DNA of 36,093 nucleotides from Candidatus Flexifilum affinis. Its GTDB lineage: Bacteria; Chloroflexota; Anaerolineae; Aggregatilineales; Phototrophicaceae. The translations under genes were made by a program, and so were the position numbers. The DNA lies in the NCBI GenBank assembly GCA_016713325.1, contig JADJPJ010000036.1, forward strand, positions 1 to 36,093, in the 5' to 3' direction. The notes under the pieces are model-generated. The model had not been told where the DNA came from. It worked only from the letters and a program-made list of their open reading frames with translations, and ran no database searches. Shown one piece after another: positions 9,785-19,173 of this stretch; position 1 is the stretch's first letter, and each line of letters starts with the position of its first letter.

Positions 9785-10944
9785 ATGACCCCCTAATCCA
9801 GGAAAACCAGCGCGGCGGCGGTGTTCGTTGTCGTGCTGCTCGTTGCCGTTCTGGTCGCAGGATCGGCGATTTTCACCGGTGCGGCGCAGGATGGCGTGAC
9901 CTGGCCGGCCAGCTTCGTGCCAACGCAGAACGCGTCGAGCGCGGTGCTGCCCAGCGAGTCCGTCTACGCTGACATTTACAACCGCGTCAGCCCGTCGGTC
10001 GTCTCGATCAACGTGGTGGCGCGCGCCCAGCACGCAGTTTGACGACGAGTTCTCCGGCGGCACCGGCACCGGTTTCGTGATCGACTCGCGGGGGCTACAT
10101 TGTCACCAATGCCCATGCGGTCGATGGCGCCATTCGTATCGAGGTCAACTTCGCGACGGCAGCATCTTCCGCGGCGAGCTGGTCGGCATCGACTACGACT
10201 CCGACCTGGCCGTGGTCAAGGTCAACCGCCCGACGGAGGAGCTGTCCCCCGTCCCGCTGGGCGATTCCGAAGCGCTGTTCATCGGTCAGGAAGTCGTCGC
10301 CATTGGCAGCCCGTTCAACCAGCCCTGGACGCTGACCACCGGCATCGTCAGCGCGCTGGACCGCACTATTGACGGTCTGGGCGACTACCAGATCGGCGAG
10401 GTGATCCAGACCGACGCGGCCATCAACCCCGGTAACAGCGGCGGCCCGCTGGTCAACCTGCGCGGCGAGGTGATCGGCGTCAATTCGCAGATCATCAGCC
10501 AGACCCGGTCGAATTCCGGCATCGGCTTGCGGTCCCCAGCAATCTGGTGATACGCGTTGCCGGCGAGCTGATCTCCGATGGTGAGGTCGACTACAGCTAT
10601 CTCGGCATTCGCGGCGGCGATGTCGATCTGGCGACCATCGAGACGCTGGGCCTGCCCAACAATGCGCGCGGCGTGATCGTCTCGGCGGTGGAACCGAACG
10701 GCCCGGCGGCGCTCGGCGGCCTGCGCAACGCGCGCAACCCGCGTGATGTGGAAGGCTTCCGCGTCTACGAATCGGTCGACATCATCACGGCCATCAATGG
10801 CGAGGCGATCACCGGCATGCCGGCGCTGATCGCTTATCTCGCCAGCCACACTCGCCCGGCGACACCGTCACGTTGACGGTGGTGCGCGATGGCAACGAGG
10901 CCATCGACCTGCCGGTGACTCTCCAGGCGCGGCCCGGCAACTAA
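9785..10944 (+). pseudogene. HtrA/DegP-like membrane-anchored serine protease with PDZ domain, frameshifted
   Basis: Extracytoplasmic quality-control protease. The ATG at 9785 begins MTP and, after a shift, a hydrophobic anchor AAAVFVVVLLVAVLVAG. The trypsin-like domain follows: SVYADIYNRVSPSVVSINV, GTGTGFVIDSRGYIVTNAH (His of the triad, about residue 109), DYDSDLAVVKV (Asp, about 139) and INPGNSGGPLVNLRGEVIGV (Ser, about 216). The C-terminal PDZ region reads YLGIRGGDVDLA, GVIVSAVEPNGPAALGGL, DIITAINGEAI and, after a shift, DTVTLTVVRDGNEAIDLPVTL. Stop TAA at 10942-10944. About 386 residues with one PDZ domain. Five or so frameshifts; all three catalytic residues are present, so the enzyme is probably active in the organism. 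Confidence 0.85.
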
Positions 10945-11554
10945 GGTCTTTCCTGAAACCATCTGTCCTCACCTCGATCCCTCTCGATGCAATGGAGGGG
11001 ATCGAGAGATGAAGAAATCACGCGTCACGTTGGCGTGCGGGGTTTTCGATTCTGCCCCGGCGGCCGTGCGCCGGCGCGGACGCGATTTTCGCGTCCGTCA
11101 TGCGCTACCAAGATAAAGGTTGCGGGTTCTGCCATGATGGAATCCGCACGGTCGTCTGCCCAGCAAACCCCGCGCCCCATGAACGGGACGATCGTAGGGA
11201 GACCCGCCGGGTCTCCACCGCAGAACGGGGAGAGGCGCCGCCTCTCCCTGGGCCACCCGTCGATTCATCGATCCGTTGAAAACTTCCCCCCTGTCACGAG
11301 GGGTGTGCGAGCAAGCTCGCCTGGGGTGAGGGCATCCCTCGGCGCCGGATGCGCAACGGCGCGTCCCAGCGGCCGTGGCTTGGGGCGATAACCCGTGCAT
11401 TTGTCGGGTGTGGGACGACCCAACCGGCGCCCCGGTTTTGTGGATCTCGTATGATTTACGCGCATGGCGCCGCCCGCGCGCATTTTCTTTACGAATCCGC
11501 TTTATGAAGAGCCCTACAATCGAAATAGCGTAGCTTGCAAAAGGGGCAACAGCG
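10945..11554. repeat. 610-bp repeat-filled gap before the binding-protein operon
   Basis: No gene is visible. A hairpin lies at 10973-11006, where CTCGATCCCTC pairs with GAGGGGATCGAG with one bulge. Others are GGACGCGATTTTCGCGTCC (11079-11097), a TACCAAGATAAAGG copy (11106-11119), the palindrome GTAGGGAGACCC/GGGTCTCCAC (11193-11217), GCGAGCAAGCTCGC (11308-11321) and GCGCAACGGCGC (11351-11362). The last 60 bases are AT-richer and hold the promoter. Confidence 0.65.
11515..11520 (+). promoter_or_regulatory. Candidate -10 box for the binding-protein/kinase operon
   Basis: TACAAT lies 34 bp before the ATG at 11555 in a short AT-rich stretch. An AAAAGGGG ribosome binding site follows at 11539-11546. 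No good -35 is seen. Confidence 0.35.
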
Positions 11555-12542
11555 ATGAAGATTGATCATTTCGCTAAAGAATCAGGGTTCTCATCGATCA
11601 GAATACCGTTTCGCGCGCCTCGCGCTCGTGATCGCCGCGCTCCTTCCTGGCGGCGGCCTGCGGCAACGCCGCCCCACGCCCACCCCAACCCCGGAACCGA
11701 CCGTTCCCCCGCAGGCCGCTGAACCGGAATACACGTTTGGCCTGGCTATCTCCGAGCCGAACGCCTTCTTCATCACCCTGCAAGAGGCGCGCAGGAAGCG
11801 GCCGACCGCCTCAACGTCGGCCTGGTCGTCGAGGAAGCCGGCAATGACGCCGAGACACAGGCGACCCAGATTCAGTCGCTCATCGACCAGGGAGTCGATG
11901 CCCTGCTCATCAACCCGGTGGACGCCGACGCCGTGGTCGCTTCTATCGAAGCCGCCAATGCCGCCGGCATCCCGGTCTTCACCGTCGACCGCAGCGCCAA
12001 CGGCGGCGAGGTCGTCGCCCACATCGCCTCCGACAATTTCGCCGGTGGAAGCATGGCGGGCAATTATCTGGCCGAGGCCATTGGCGAAGAGGGCAGCGTC
12101 GTGGAACTCAAGGGCCGCGAAAACACGTCGGCCGCCCAGCAGCGCGGCGCGGGCTTCAACGAAGCCATCGGCGCCTTCGAGAACATTGAGATCATCGCCG
12201 CCGAGACGGCCAATTTCGACCGCGCGGAGGGCCAAACCGTTTTCGCCGCCATCCTGGAAGCCAATGCGGACATCGACGGCGTCTTTGCCCACAACGACGA
12301 GATGATCCTGGGCGCCGTTGAGGCCGCCCGCGAGGCCGATCGTCTGGCCGATATCCGCTTCGTCGGCTTCGACGCCATTGAAGATGCCTTGACCGCGCTG
12401 GAAGCAGGGCGATCTGCTGGCCACCATCGCGCAGCAGCCCGCCGAAATGGGACGCCTCGGCGTCGAGACGGCGCTGAAGCAGCTCCAGGGCGAGACGGTC
12501 AACGCCGACATCCCGGTCGATCTTGCCCTGATCACGCGTTAG
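11555..12542 (+). pseudogene. RbsB-like sugar-binding lipoprotein, frameshifted
   Basis: A periplasmic or surface sugar-binding protein (Peripla_BP_4 type). The ATG at 11555 follows AAAAGGGG. Stitched residues give a basic start, LALVIAALL and, one frame on, LAAACGNAAP, a lipobox that would acylate the cysteine. A TPTPTPEPTVPP linker follows, then [132 protein letters not shown] and [20 protein letters not shown]. These are the family's hinge and ligand segments in order. About 329 residues, normal. Three or four frameshifts. Only 21 bp separate it from a sensor kinase, so it may deliver a ligand signal as well as feed a transporter. Confidence 0.82.
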
Positions 12543-12563
12543 TCGAGTCGCGAGGACAAGCCT

Positions 12564-14186
12564 ATGCGCCCGCCCAGTTTATCGCTCGTACAGCGCGCGG
12601 CCCTGATCTTCGGCCTGCTCCTGCTGTTGGTGCTGGTATCCAGCGGTTCCGGTCTGTTCTTCAACCAGTCTATCGACCAGAGCCTCAGCAGCCGCCGCCG
12701 CCCTTGACCAGATCGACAGCGCGACCAGCCTGGAAAGTTCCTGGTTCCAGGTCGTGGCCAGCATCGACAACATGCTGCTCACCCGCCAGACGAACGTCAT
12801 CGAGGGTCGACTTGCCGAGCAGGTGGCGGCCTTCAACAGCCAGATGGAGCAGCTGCAGACCAGCCCGCCGGCATTTCGCCGGAGATCGTGGCGGAAAACA
12901 CGCAGTTGGTGTCATCGCTCGGCGCGCTGTCGGAAGATCTGAATGCGACGGTGGATGAACTCTTCACCCTGGCACAGGCCGGCAGTTGGACGCGCGCTCA
13001 GGCCCTGCGCCACACCGAACTGGCCTCGCTCCAGCGGCGCTTCAGCGAAAACCTGGTCACGTTCCAGGAAAATGTCCGTCTCGATGCCGATCGTTCACTG
13101 GCCCGGTCCGGCGATCTGCGCGATGTCACCCTGCGCGGCTGGATCGGCATCTCGCTGGTTGCCGTCGTCATCGGCATCATCGCCACCGTGCTCACCGGGC
13201 GCGGCATCATCGGCCAGATCAACCGTCTGGTCGTCTCCGCCCGCGCCATTCAGCAGGGCGACCTCAGCCAACGTGCCCGGTTCGCCGGTCACCGAACTGA
13301 ACGTCATGGCCGAGTCGTTCAACGCCATGACCCAACAGTTGGCCGGCTCCATCCAGACCCTGGAGCAAAACGTCACCGCCCTGGAGCAGTCCAACCAGGA
13401 ACGCGCCAAGCTGATTAAGGAACTGGAGGATGCCCTGCTCTTCAGGATCAGTTCCTGGCGACGATGAGCCACGAACTCCGCACCCCGCTCAATGCCGTCC
13501 TCCGGGTACGCCGCCATCATCCAGGAAGAGGAAACGCTCGACGAGGATCTACGCTACATGGTCAGCCGCATGGAGGGCAATTCGGTCCGCCTGCTCAACC
13601 TGATCAACGACATCCTCGACATCTCCCGCATCAACGCCAACCGCATCGAGATCGTCGCGCGGCCGGTCGCCCTTCGGGAAATGGTGCAAAGCTGGCACCA
13701 GGACTTCAGCCGCGAGGCCGCCGACAAGGGGTTGGAATTCTCCGTCGAGATCGACCCCGACCTGCCCCGACGATCGTCGGCGACGAGGAGCGCCTGACGC
13801 AGATCAGCGCCAACCTGCTGCAAAACGCCTTTAAGTTCACGACCAGGGGGTTCATCAAGCTGAGCGCGAAACGCGACGACGAGCGCTGGAAGGTGATCGT
13901 CGAGGACAGCGGGCAGGGCATTCCCGACACCTGGCAGCACCTCATCTTCGACGAATTCCGCCAGGTGGATATGGGCTCTCGCCGCAAGCACGGCGGCGCT
14001 GGCCTGGGCCTGTCGATCGTGAAGAAGCTGTGCCTGCTGATGGGCGGTAATGTGACCGTCAGCAGCAAGCTGGACGTGGGCAGCACTTTCACCGTCACTC
14101 TGCCGCTGCGCACTTCCCAGGACGCCGGCGCGCAGCCCGGCAATGTGGTACCAGCGGTGTGTGGCGTCCAACGATACGGCAAGTAA
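12564..14186 (+). pseudogene. Sensor histidine kinase with periplasmic helical domain and HAMP, frameshifted
   Basis: Membrane sensor kinase of about 540 residues. TM1 is AALIFGLLLLLVLVSSGSG (about 12-33), then a mostly helical periplasmic region of about 155 residues rich in Gln, Glu and Leu, TM2 ISLVAVVIGIIATVLTGRG (about 192-212), HAMP (INRLVVSARAIQQGDLSQRA), a coiled-coil linker, HisKA with FLATMSHELRTPLNAV (phospho-acceptor His about 302), then HATPase with LLQNAFKFT (N box), VEDSGQGIP (G1) and HGGAGLGLSIVKKL (G2). Five frameshifts (near 12870, 13280, 13445, 13500, 13770) interrupt it. All catalytic boxes are intact. It follows the RbsB-like gene by 21 bp and precedes two receivers, so the four genes look like one operon. 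The simplest model is that the loaded binding protein docks on the helical domain. Confidence 0.82.
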
Positions 14187-14235
14187 TGGTACGGGCCCGT
14201 TTCAAACGGTAGCGTGGTTCGAGAGGAACTGGTCA

Positions 14236-14751
14236 ATGTCGCAGCAGATTCAAGGTGAGCTTCAGGGGTGGACGGTGCTGGTCGTCGACGACGAGGAGGA
14301 CAGCCTTGACGTCGCGCGGCGCTTACTGAAAAAGGCTGGAGCGAACGTCCTGAGCGCGACCAACGGACGCGAGGCCCTGGAGCTCATTCGCCATCACCGG
14401 CCGCACTGCATCCTGTCTGACCTGTCGATGCCGGAAATGGACGGCTGGCTGCTGATTCAGGAGCTAAAGGACAGCCGGCCGACGGAATCCATCCCGGTGA
14501 TCGCCCTGACCGCCCATGCCATGCCGGGCGACCGCCTGAGGGCCATCGAAGCGGGCTTCCACAATTACATCACCAAGCCGCTGGACGCGCGCAAGTTCGT
14601 CCAGCAGTTGGTCGTCATCCTGGTCGATTTTACCGACGCGGTGCATCCCATCGCAGGTGCAGATATCGTCGATCCGCATCATAATCAGGGAGTCGCTCTA
14701 AATCCGATCGAGGTGAAGACGAATGCCAGCACATCGAATTCTGATAGTTGA
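14236..14751 (+). CDS. Single-domain response regulator (CheY-like receiver)
   Basis: An intact 171-residue receiver. The start ATG 14236 follows GAGAGGAAC. Key residues are visible: acidic pair in VLVVDDEEDS, phospho-acceptor Asp in ILSDLSMPEMDGW, the switch Thr in VIALTAHAMPGDR, and the conserved Lys in YITKPLDARK. After the receiver (about 130 residues) is a 40-residue tail with no recognisable DNA-binding or output domain. It lies 49 bp behind the kinase and overlaps the next receiver by 29 bp, so it is probably translationally coupled to it. Likely a phosphorelay intermediate or an effector acting by protein contact. Confidence 0.88.
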   Translation: MSQQIQGELQGWTVLVVDDEEDSLDVARRLLKKAGANVLSATNGREALELIRHHRPHCILSDLSMPEMDGWLLIQELKDSRPTESIPVIALTAHAMPGDRLRAIEAGFHNYITKPLDARKFVQQLVVILVDFTDAVHPIAGADIVDPHHNQGVALNPIEVKTNASTSNSDS

Positions 14752-15093
14752 AGATGAGCCCGACGGCGCCGATCTGGTGCGCCGGCTCCTGAAGTCGAAA
14801 GGCAGGGAGGCGGCCGTCGCCAGCAACGCCGAAGGGGCCATCGCCGCGCTTCAGGCCGACCCTCTGCCTATTCGGCGGTGGTCATCGACCTGGCCCTGCC
14901 CGAGATGGACGGCTTCGAGCTGATGAACTACCTGCGCAGCAGCGGGTTCACCAACCTGCCGCTCATTGCAATTACCGCCGTACACGCGCCGAAACTCAAG
15001 GTGCGCGCCCTGGAGAATGGGTTTGATGCATACTTCGCCAAACCGATCGACACCGCCGCCTTCGCCGCGTCGCTGGACAGTTTTCTGAATTAA
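14723..15093 (+). pseudogene. Single-domain response regulator, one frameshift
   Basis: The protein reads MPAHRILIVEDEPDGADLV with the acidic pair, LLKSKGREAAVASNAEGAI, then a one-base shift near 14868. It continues VVIDLALPEMDGFELM (phospho-acceptor Asp), LPLIAITAVHAPKLKVRALE (switch Thr) and FDAYFAKPIDTAAF (Lys), ending at TAA 15091-15093. About 123 residues, a bare receiver with no output domain. Its start lies inside the previous receiver gene. A strong terminator follows 26 bp downstream, so this is the last gene of the plus-strand operon. Confidence 0.82.
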
Positions 15094-15118
15094 CCCACCG
15101 TCTCTCTCTCCTGTGTTA

Positions 15119-15158
15119 AGCGCTGCCGGGCCCTTTATTCCCCCGGCAGCGCTGTTTT
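15119..15158 (+). terminator. Intrinsic terminator between convergent operons
   Basis: AGCGCTGCCGGG (15119-15130) and CCCGGCAGCGCT (15142-15153) form a perfect 12-bp GC-rich stem with an 11-base loop, followed by GTTTT. It ends the plus-strand kinase/receiver operon. The stop codon of the convergent minus-strand kinase (15157-15159) lies within the T tract. On the minus strand no T run follows the stem, so it is mainly a plus-strand terminator. Confidence 0.85.
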
Positions 15159-18075
15159 ATACGGACGCCTGTTCCGTCTGGTTGCCGGGCAATCGCACCG
15201 TAAAGGTCGTCCCCACGCCAATCTCCGTTTTCACCTCAATCGTTCCGCCATGCATGACCACGGCTTCTTTGGTGATACTCAACCCAAGGCCGGTTCCTGA
15301 GATGGCGCCGACGTTGCTGGCGCGGTGAAAGGGTTCAAACAGGTGCTTCAGGTCAGCATCCGGAATGCCAATCCCCCTGATCTTCGACCATCAACGTGAT
15401 AGCCCCCTCATCGGCGCGCAAGGTCACCAGGACGGGGGTGTCTGAAGCGGAATATTTCAGAGCGTTGGAGATCAGGTTGCTGACGACATGCCGCATCAAC
15501 CGCCGATCGAACGAATAGGGCAGCGGTGAGTTCTCGAAGTTCAGGGCCAGACGCTCCTCGTACTCAGGCTGCGCGCTGAACTCATTGATGATCTCACGAC
15601 AGAACTTGTCGAAATCCCCGGATTCTGGCCTGAATTCCACACGCCCGGCCTGAATCCGCGCGAGCTGAAGGACATCTTCCATGATCTCCCTCATGCGGTC
15701 GACCTGTTCGAGAATGCCGCGCAGCCGGTCTTCCCGTTTGTCGTCGCTCAGACGATCCCGATAGTACAGCAGGGTTTCCGCCTTGGCGGCGATCGCCGCC
15801 AAAGGGGTGCGAAACTCATGGGAAGCCATTGAGACAAAACGCGACTTCAGTTGGCCCAGCTCTCTTTCCTGCTCCAGAGCGCGTTGCAGAGCTTCTGCTG
15901 TGGCCTTCTCAGAGCTGATGTCGGTTACGACAGCCGCGCTTCCACAGCAGTTTCCGTTCGCGTCCACCATGGGAGATGCTGAAATCAGGAGGTGAGCAGG
16001 CTGCCCATCCTTCCGAAGTGCGACGATCTCGTAAGTGCCTCTCTCCATCCGTCTGCGCCGCTCAAGCTCTGAAGCAATTCTCTTTCTGGAAGCGGAATCG
16101 ACGAAGTTCGTGGACAACCTCCCGACAAGTTCATCCCGTCCATAACCGAGAATTTCGCAGAACTGATCGTTGACGTAGGTGAAGCAATCCACTCCAGATC
16201 GTAGACGGCAAAGCCACTGTGTAGGGTCTCGATCAAGGAGCGGTATTTGTTCTCGCTTTCCGCCAACCTTGCGTCGGCAAGTCGTCTCTCGGTGACATCT
16301 CGTATGGTGCAGACCAGATTGTGCTCATCTTCCCCGGCTTGATCGACTCTGGCGATACCGATCTCCGCATAGACGACTTCCGTATCGAGCCGAACCGTAG
16401 CGGCCAAAATGTCGCAGAATGCCTGGTTTGCCTGCCGAATGCGCAGCGCCGCATCCAGAACCACGATGCCGTCACTGCTGCTCTGCAAAATCGCGTCTGT
16501 TCGCGTTTTTTCGCGTTTGAGTTCGTTGGTTCGCGCCTCTACGCGATCCTCAAGGTCCGCAGCGTAGCGGCGTATCTGCTCGTTCAGGTTCACGGTGTGA
16601 ATGGCGATCGCCAGTTGCCCGGCGATCTCGAGCGGGATCTCGATGGAATCGCCCTTGAAGAACTCCTCACTCGTAGCATGGACGTTCAGGGCGCCAATGA
16701 GCCGCCCTTCCTGCTTGAGCCCAATGCTCAGAATGCTGCGTACCCCCTCTGCATACAGAGATCTGGCGGCATCCGTAGGATACCGATCCAACCCCGTCAT
16801 CAGCAGGTAATCCTCCCGCTTGAGCGCGTCCAGCTCCCGGGCAGCATCTGGAAAACCGAAGCGACCGGCAGCCTGGTTTCGGGGAGCTGCGTATGGAGGG
16901 CAGAAGATGCGTCTGCTGAGTCCCTTCGTCGATGCCGAGCAGCGTGATGCGGTGCACAGGCAGGATCTGTGCAATGCTGTTAACGGCGCTCGCCGCGACT
17001 CGGTCCAGCGTGTCGGCATTCAGAATCGCGGGATCAATGGCGCTCAGGGCGCGCAGTCGGGCCAGTGTGCGTTCGAGAGCGAGCTCAGCCTCCTTGCGCT
17101 CGGTGATGTCGCGACCAACGCCCTGATACTCGACGATGTTGCCGCCCTCATCAAAGATCGCCCGGTCGATCCACTGCTGCCAGCGGATCGATCCGTCTGG
17201 CAAAACTGCCTGGCCTTCCGAGGACATTGCAGGCTGGTCAACACTGAGAGACTGAATAGACGCCTGCGTAAACGACCGATCGGGCTCGGGCAACAGATCG
17301 AGCAGGTTCAGCCCGATCATTTCCTCTGGTGTCCTGTCGTATACACGGCTGTGGGGGAGATTGGAATAGGTCAGTCGAAAATCGGGGGTGAAGCGGTTGA
17401 TCAGTTCGCTCTGGTCTTCGACAATGGCCCGATAGCGGGTCTCGTTCTGTTGAAGTTCGGATTCGCTCGGTCGCGACCCATCTCGGCACGATACACGCCG
17501 TAGCCAATAATGAAGAAGAGCACGGCGGAGATGCCTACAGCGATCTGGAAAACACTCGCAAGCGTCCGAGCCCCTGTTTCCAGGCTGGCGAGGGTCTGTT
17601 CATCCAGATCTTCGGCATAGCGTTGAAGACGGTCAAACGCGATCCACAACGATAGCCACGTTTGCGGGTCGACCTGGTCTGCGTCTATGGCATTTATCGT
17701 ACTGCGAAAACGACCCAGCTCATCGGTAAATCGGGTGATCACGGGATTGTTTTGCTCGAACTGAGCTGCGTGTTGCTCAAACGACCGGAGCGACTGATCG
17801 AGCAGCGCGAACCCCGCAGCGCGGTCGAACGGCGCGCCCTCGTTGTTCGAAAGCGACAGTTCGATGAACCCTTTGTTGAGATCGAGGCTGGCCTGACGGA
17901 AGCTGTCGATATGATGAGCGAGCTGATGGGAGGTTTGCAGATGCTCGAAATGAATCCAGACGAGCGTGAAACAGATGAGCGCCGCCATCACAAACACGGC
18001 GACCGTCCAACGCCGAGCGCGACGCCGCGTCCCGCTCACGTTCTCGGTCAGACTTGCCCCAGGTCGCTTCGTCAC
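15157..18075 (-). pseudogene. Multi-PAS/GAF membrane sensor histidine kinase, frameshifted
   Basis: A large kinase of about 972 residues on the minus strand, readable across four frameshifts (near 17470, 16930, 16190, 15375). TM1 (WTVAVFVMAALICFTLVWI) starts near residue 22, followed by a helical periplasmic region of about 145 residues and TM2 (VFQIAVGISAVLFFIIGYGV). In the cytoplasm are a PAS domain (EDQSELINRFTPDFRLTYSN), a GAF domain (LDRVAASAVNSIAQIL to LAIAIHTVNL), a coiled coil, a PAS (TDAILQSSSDGIVVLDAALR), a further PAS ending near SSEKATAEAL, HisKA with SMASHEFRTPLAAI (His about 753), and HATPase with NLISNALKYS, MVEDQG and GTGLGLSITKEAV. Stop TAA 15157-15159. It starts 8 bp after an EhuB-like binding-protein gene, with which it surely forms an operon. 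No receiver gene adjoins it on this strand. Confidence 0.85.
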
Positions 18076-18083
18076 AGGATTCT

Positions 18084-18950
18084 TCAGGAGGTTCTTGTCC
18101 CCGGTAACTCACCAGCGGTGAAGCCAAATCGCGCAATCAGTTCTAGGTGTTCCGGACGCCCAATGAAGGCTCGCTGCGCTGTATTCCAGGCATCGACAAG
18201 CTGATGGTCGGACGGTTGGAAGACAAATGCTCCATAGCCCCAGCCTGAAGCGGCCTCCCCATCGGGCAATGTCAGATCATCGACCGCTTCGACCGCTCCG
18301 GCCTGATCGTTGGCGGCCACCCATCGCACGGTTGCAGAGGAGAGGGCCAGCGCATCGGCCAGGCCAGAGACCACGGCCGTCTTTCCGGTGAGCGCATCGG
18401 GGACAATGATGAACTGCTCATTGCGGACTCCAAGTTCGCGGAGAAAACTCTCCTCGACGGCGCCTGAAATGACCGCGACCATTGCCCCTGCTGTTCCTGA
18501 CGAATCCTCATACGAATGCAGTCGCAGAGGATTGCCGGACCGCACCAGCAGCCCTGGCTGGACATGAAAGGTGGGGTCGGAGAAACGCACGTGCTGGGCT
18601 CGTTCCGGGGTGATGAACATCCCGGCAGCGACCACGTCGAAGCGTTCGCTCAGGAGACCGGAGATCAGCAGATCAAAATCGGTCTGAATCCACTCGATAT
18701 CCATGATGCCAAGCGATGCCACGATGACCTTGGCGATCTCCGGCGATTCGCCCGTGATGTTTCCGTCGGAATCGATGTAGGCGTAAGGCGCTTCGACAGC
18801 ATAGCCGATCCGAATAACATTGTTCCTCTGCAGAGGGGTGAGCGATTCGTCACGGGGCCACAGAGCAGCCACCGCGATTGCACAGGCGACGATCACTCCA
18901 AGGAGAGGTAAACGATGGGTCCTGGCACGGAGAGCAGTCGGGATGTTCAT
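18084..18950 (-). CDS. EhuB-like amino-acid-type solute-binding protein (SBP_bac_3)
   Basis: Intact, 288 residues from the ATG at 18950; an upstream TTG at 18968 is in frame but less likely. The N-terminus is basic, then a hydrophobic LPLLGVIVACAIAVAALW stretch. IVAC fits a lipobox, but hydrophobicity continues past the cysteine, so an uncleaved anchor is also possible. The mature part reads IRIGYAVEAPYAYIDSDGN, GESPEIAKVIVASLGI, DFDLLISGLLSERFDVVAAG, MFITPERAQHVRFSDPTF and SADALALSSATVR-like residues, closely resembling ectoine/amino-acid binding proteins such as EhuB. No permease or ATPase of the matching family is nearby. Instead the stop is 8 bp from the start of a membrane sensor kinase. 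I infer a sensing rather than transport role. Confidence 0.82.
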   Translation of the reverse strand: MNIPTALRARTHRLPLLGVIVACAIAVAALWPRDESLTPLQRNNVIRIGYAVEAPYAYIDSDGNITGESPEIAKVIVASLGIMDIEWIQTDFDLLISGLLSERFDVVAAGMFITPERAQHVRFSDPTFHVQPGLLVRSGNPLRLHSYEDSSGTAGAMVAVISGAVEESFLRELGVRNEQFIIVPDALTGKTAVVSGLADALALSSATVRWVAANDQAGAVEAVDDLTLPDGEAASGWGYGAFVFQPSDHQLVDAWNTAQRAFIGRPEHLELIARFGFTAGELPGTRTS

Positions 18951-19083
18951 GTGCCGCGCCTGAATCAAGAAACCTTAACCTGAATTGTATCGTGAGACAA
19001 GGAATAAGAACGTAAAGAAGGACAACTATACGCGAAGGGATGAGCGCGCTGCCCGGATCGCGCGCACGCCGATAGCGCGAGAC

Positions 19084-19121
19084 AAAAAGACGAAGCTCGA
19101 CTCCTCTGTCGGGCTTCGTCT
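19084..19121 (-). terminator. Intrinsic terminator of the luciferase-like gene
   Basis: On the minus strand AGACGAAGC (complement of 19113-19121) pairs with GCTTCGTCT (complement of 19088-19096) across a 16-base loop and runs into TTTTTG. It lies about 55 bp after the stop of the luciferase-like gene and separates it from the binding-protein/kinase operon. Confidence 0.75.
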
Positions 19122-19173
19122 CTGGAACGCATTTTATGCGTGATTTCATGCATCAGTGGGGAGTGGGAAAACC

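Noticed and set aside
11591..12535. Minus-strand open frame of 314 codons
   Set aside because: Antisense to the RbsB-like binding protein, whose stitched plus-strand frames match the family along the full length.
14236..15093. Overlap of the two receiver genes as a programmed frameshift producing a double-receiver protein
   Set aside because: The second gene has its own ATG and complete receiver N-terminus, and the first has a normal stop; simple translational coupling explains the 29-bp overlap.
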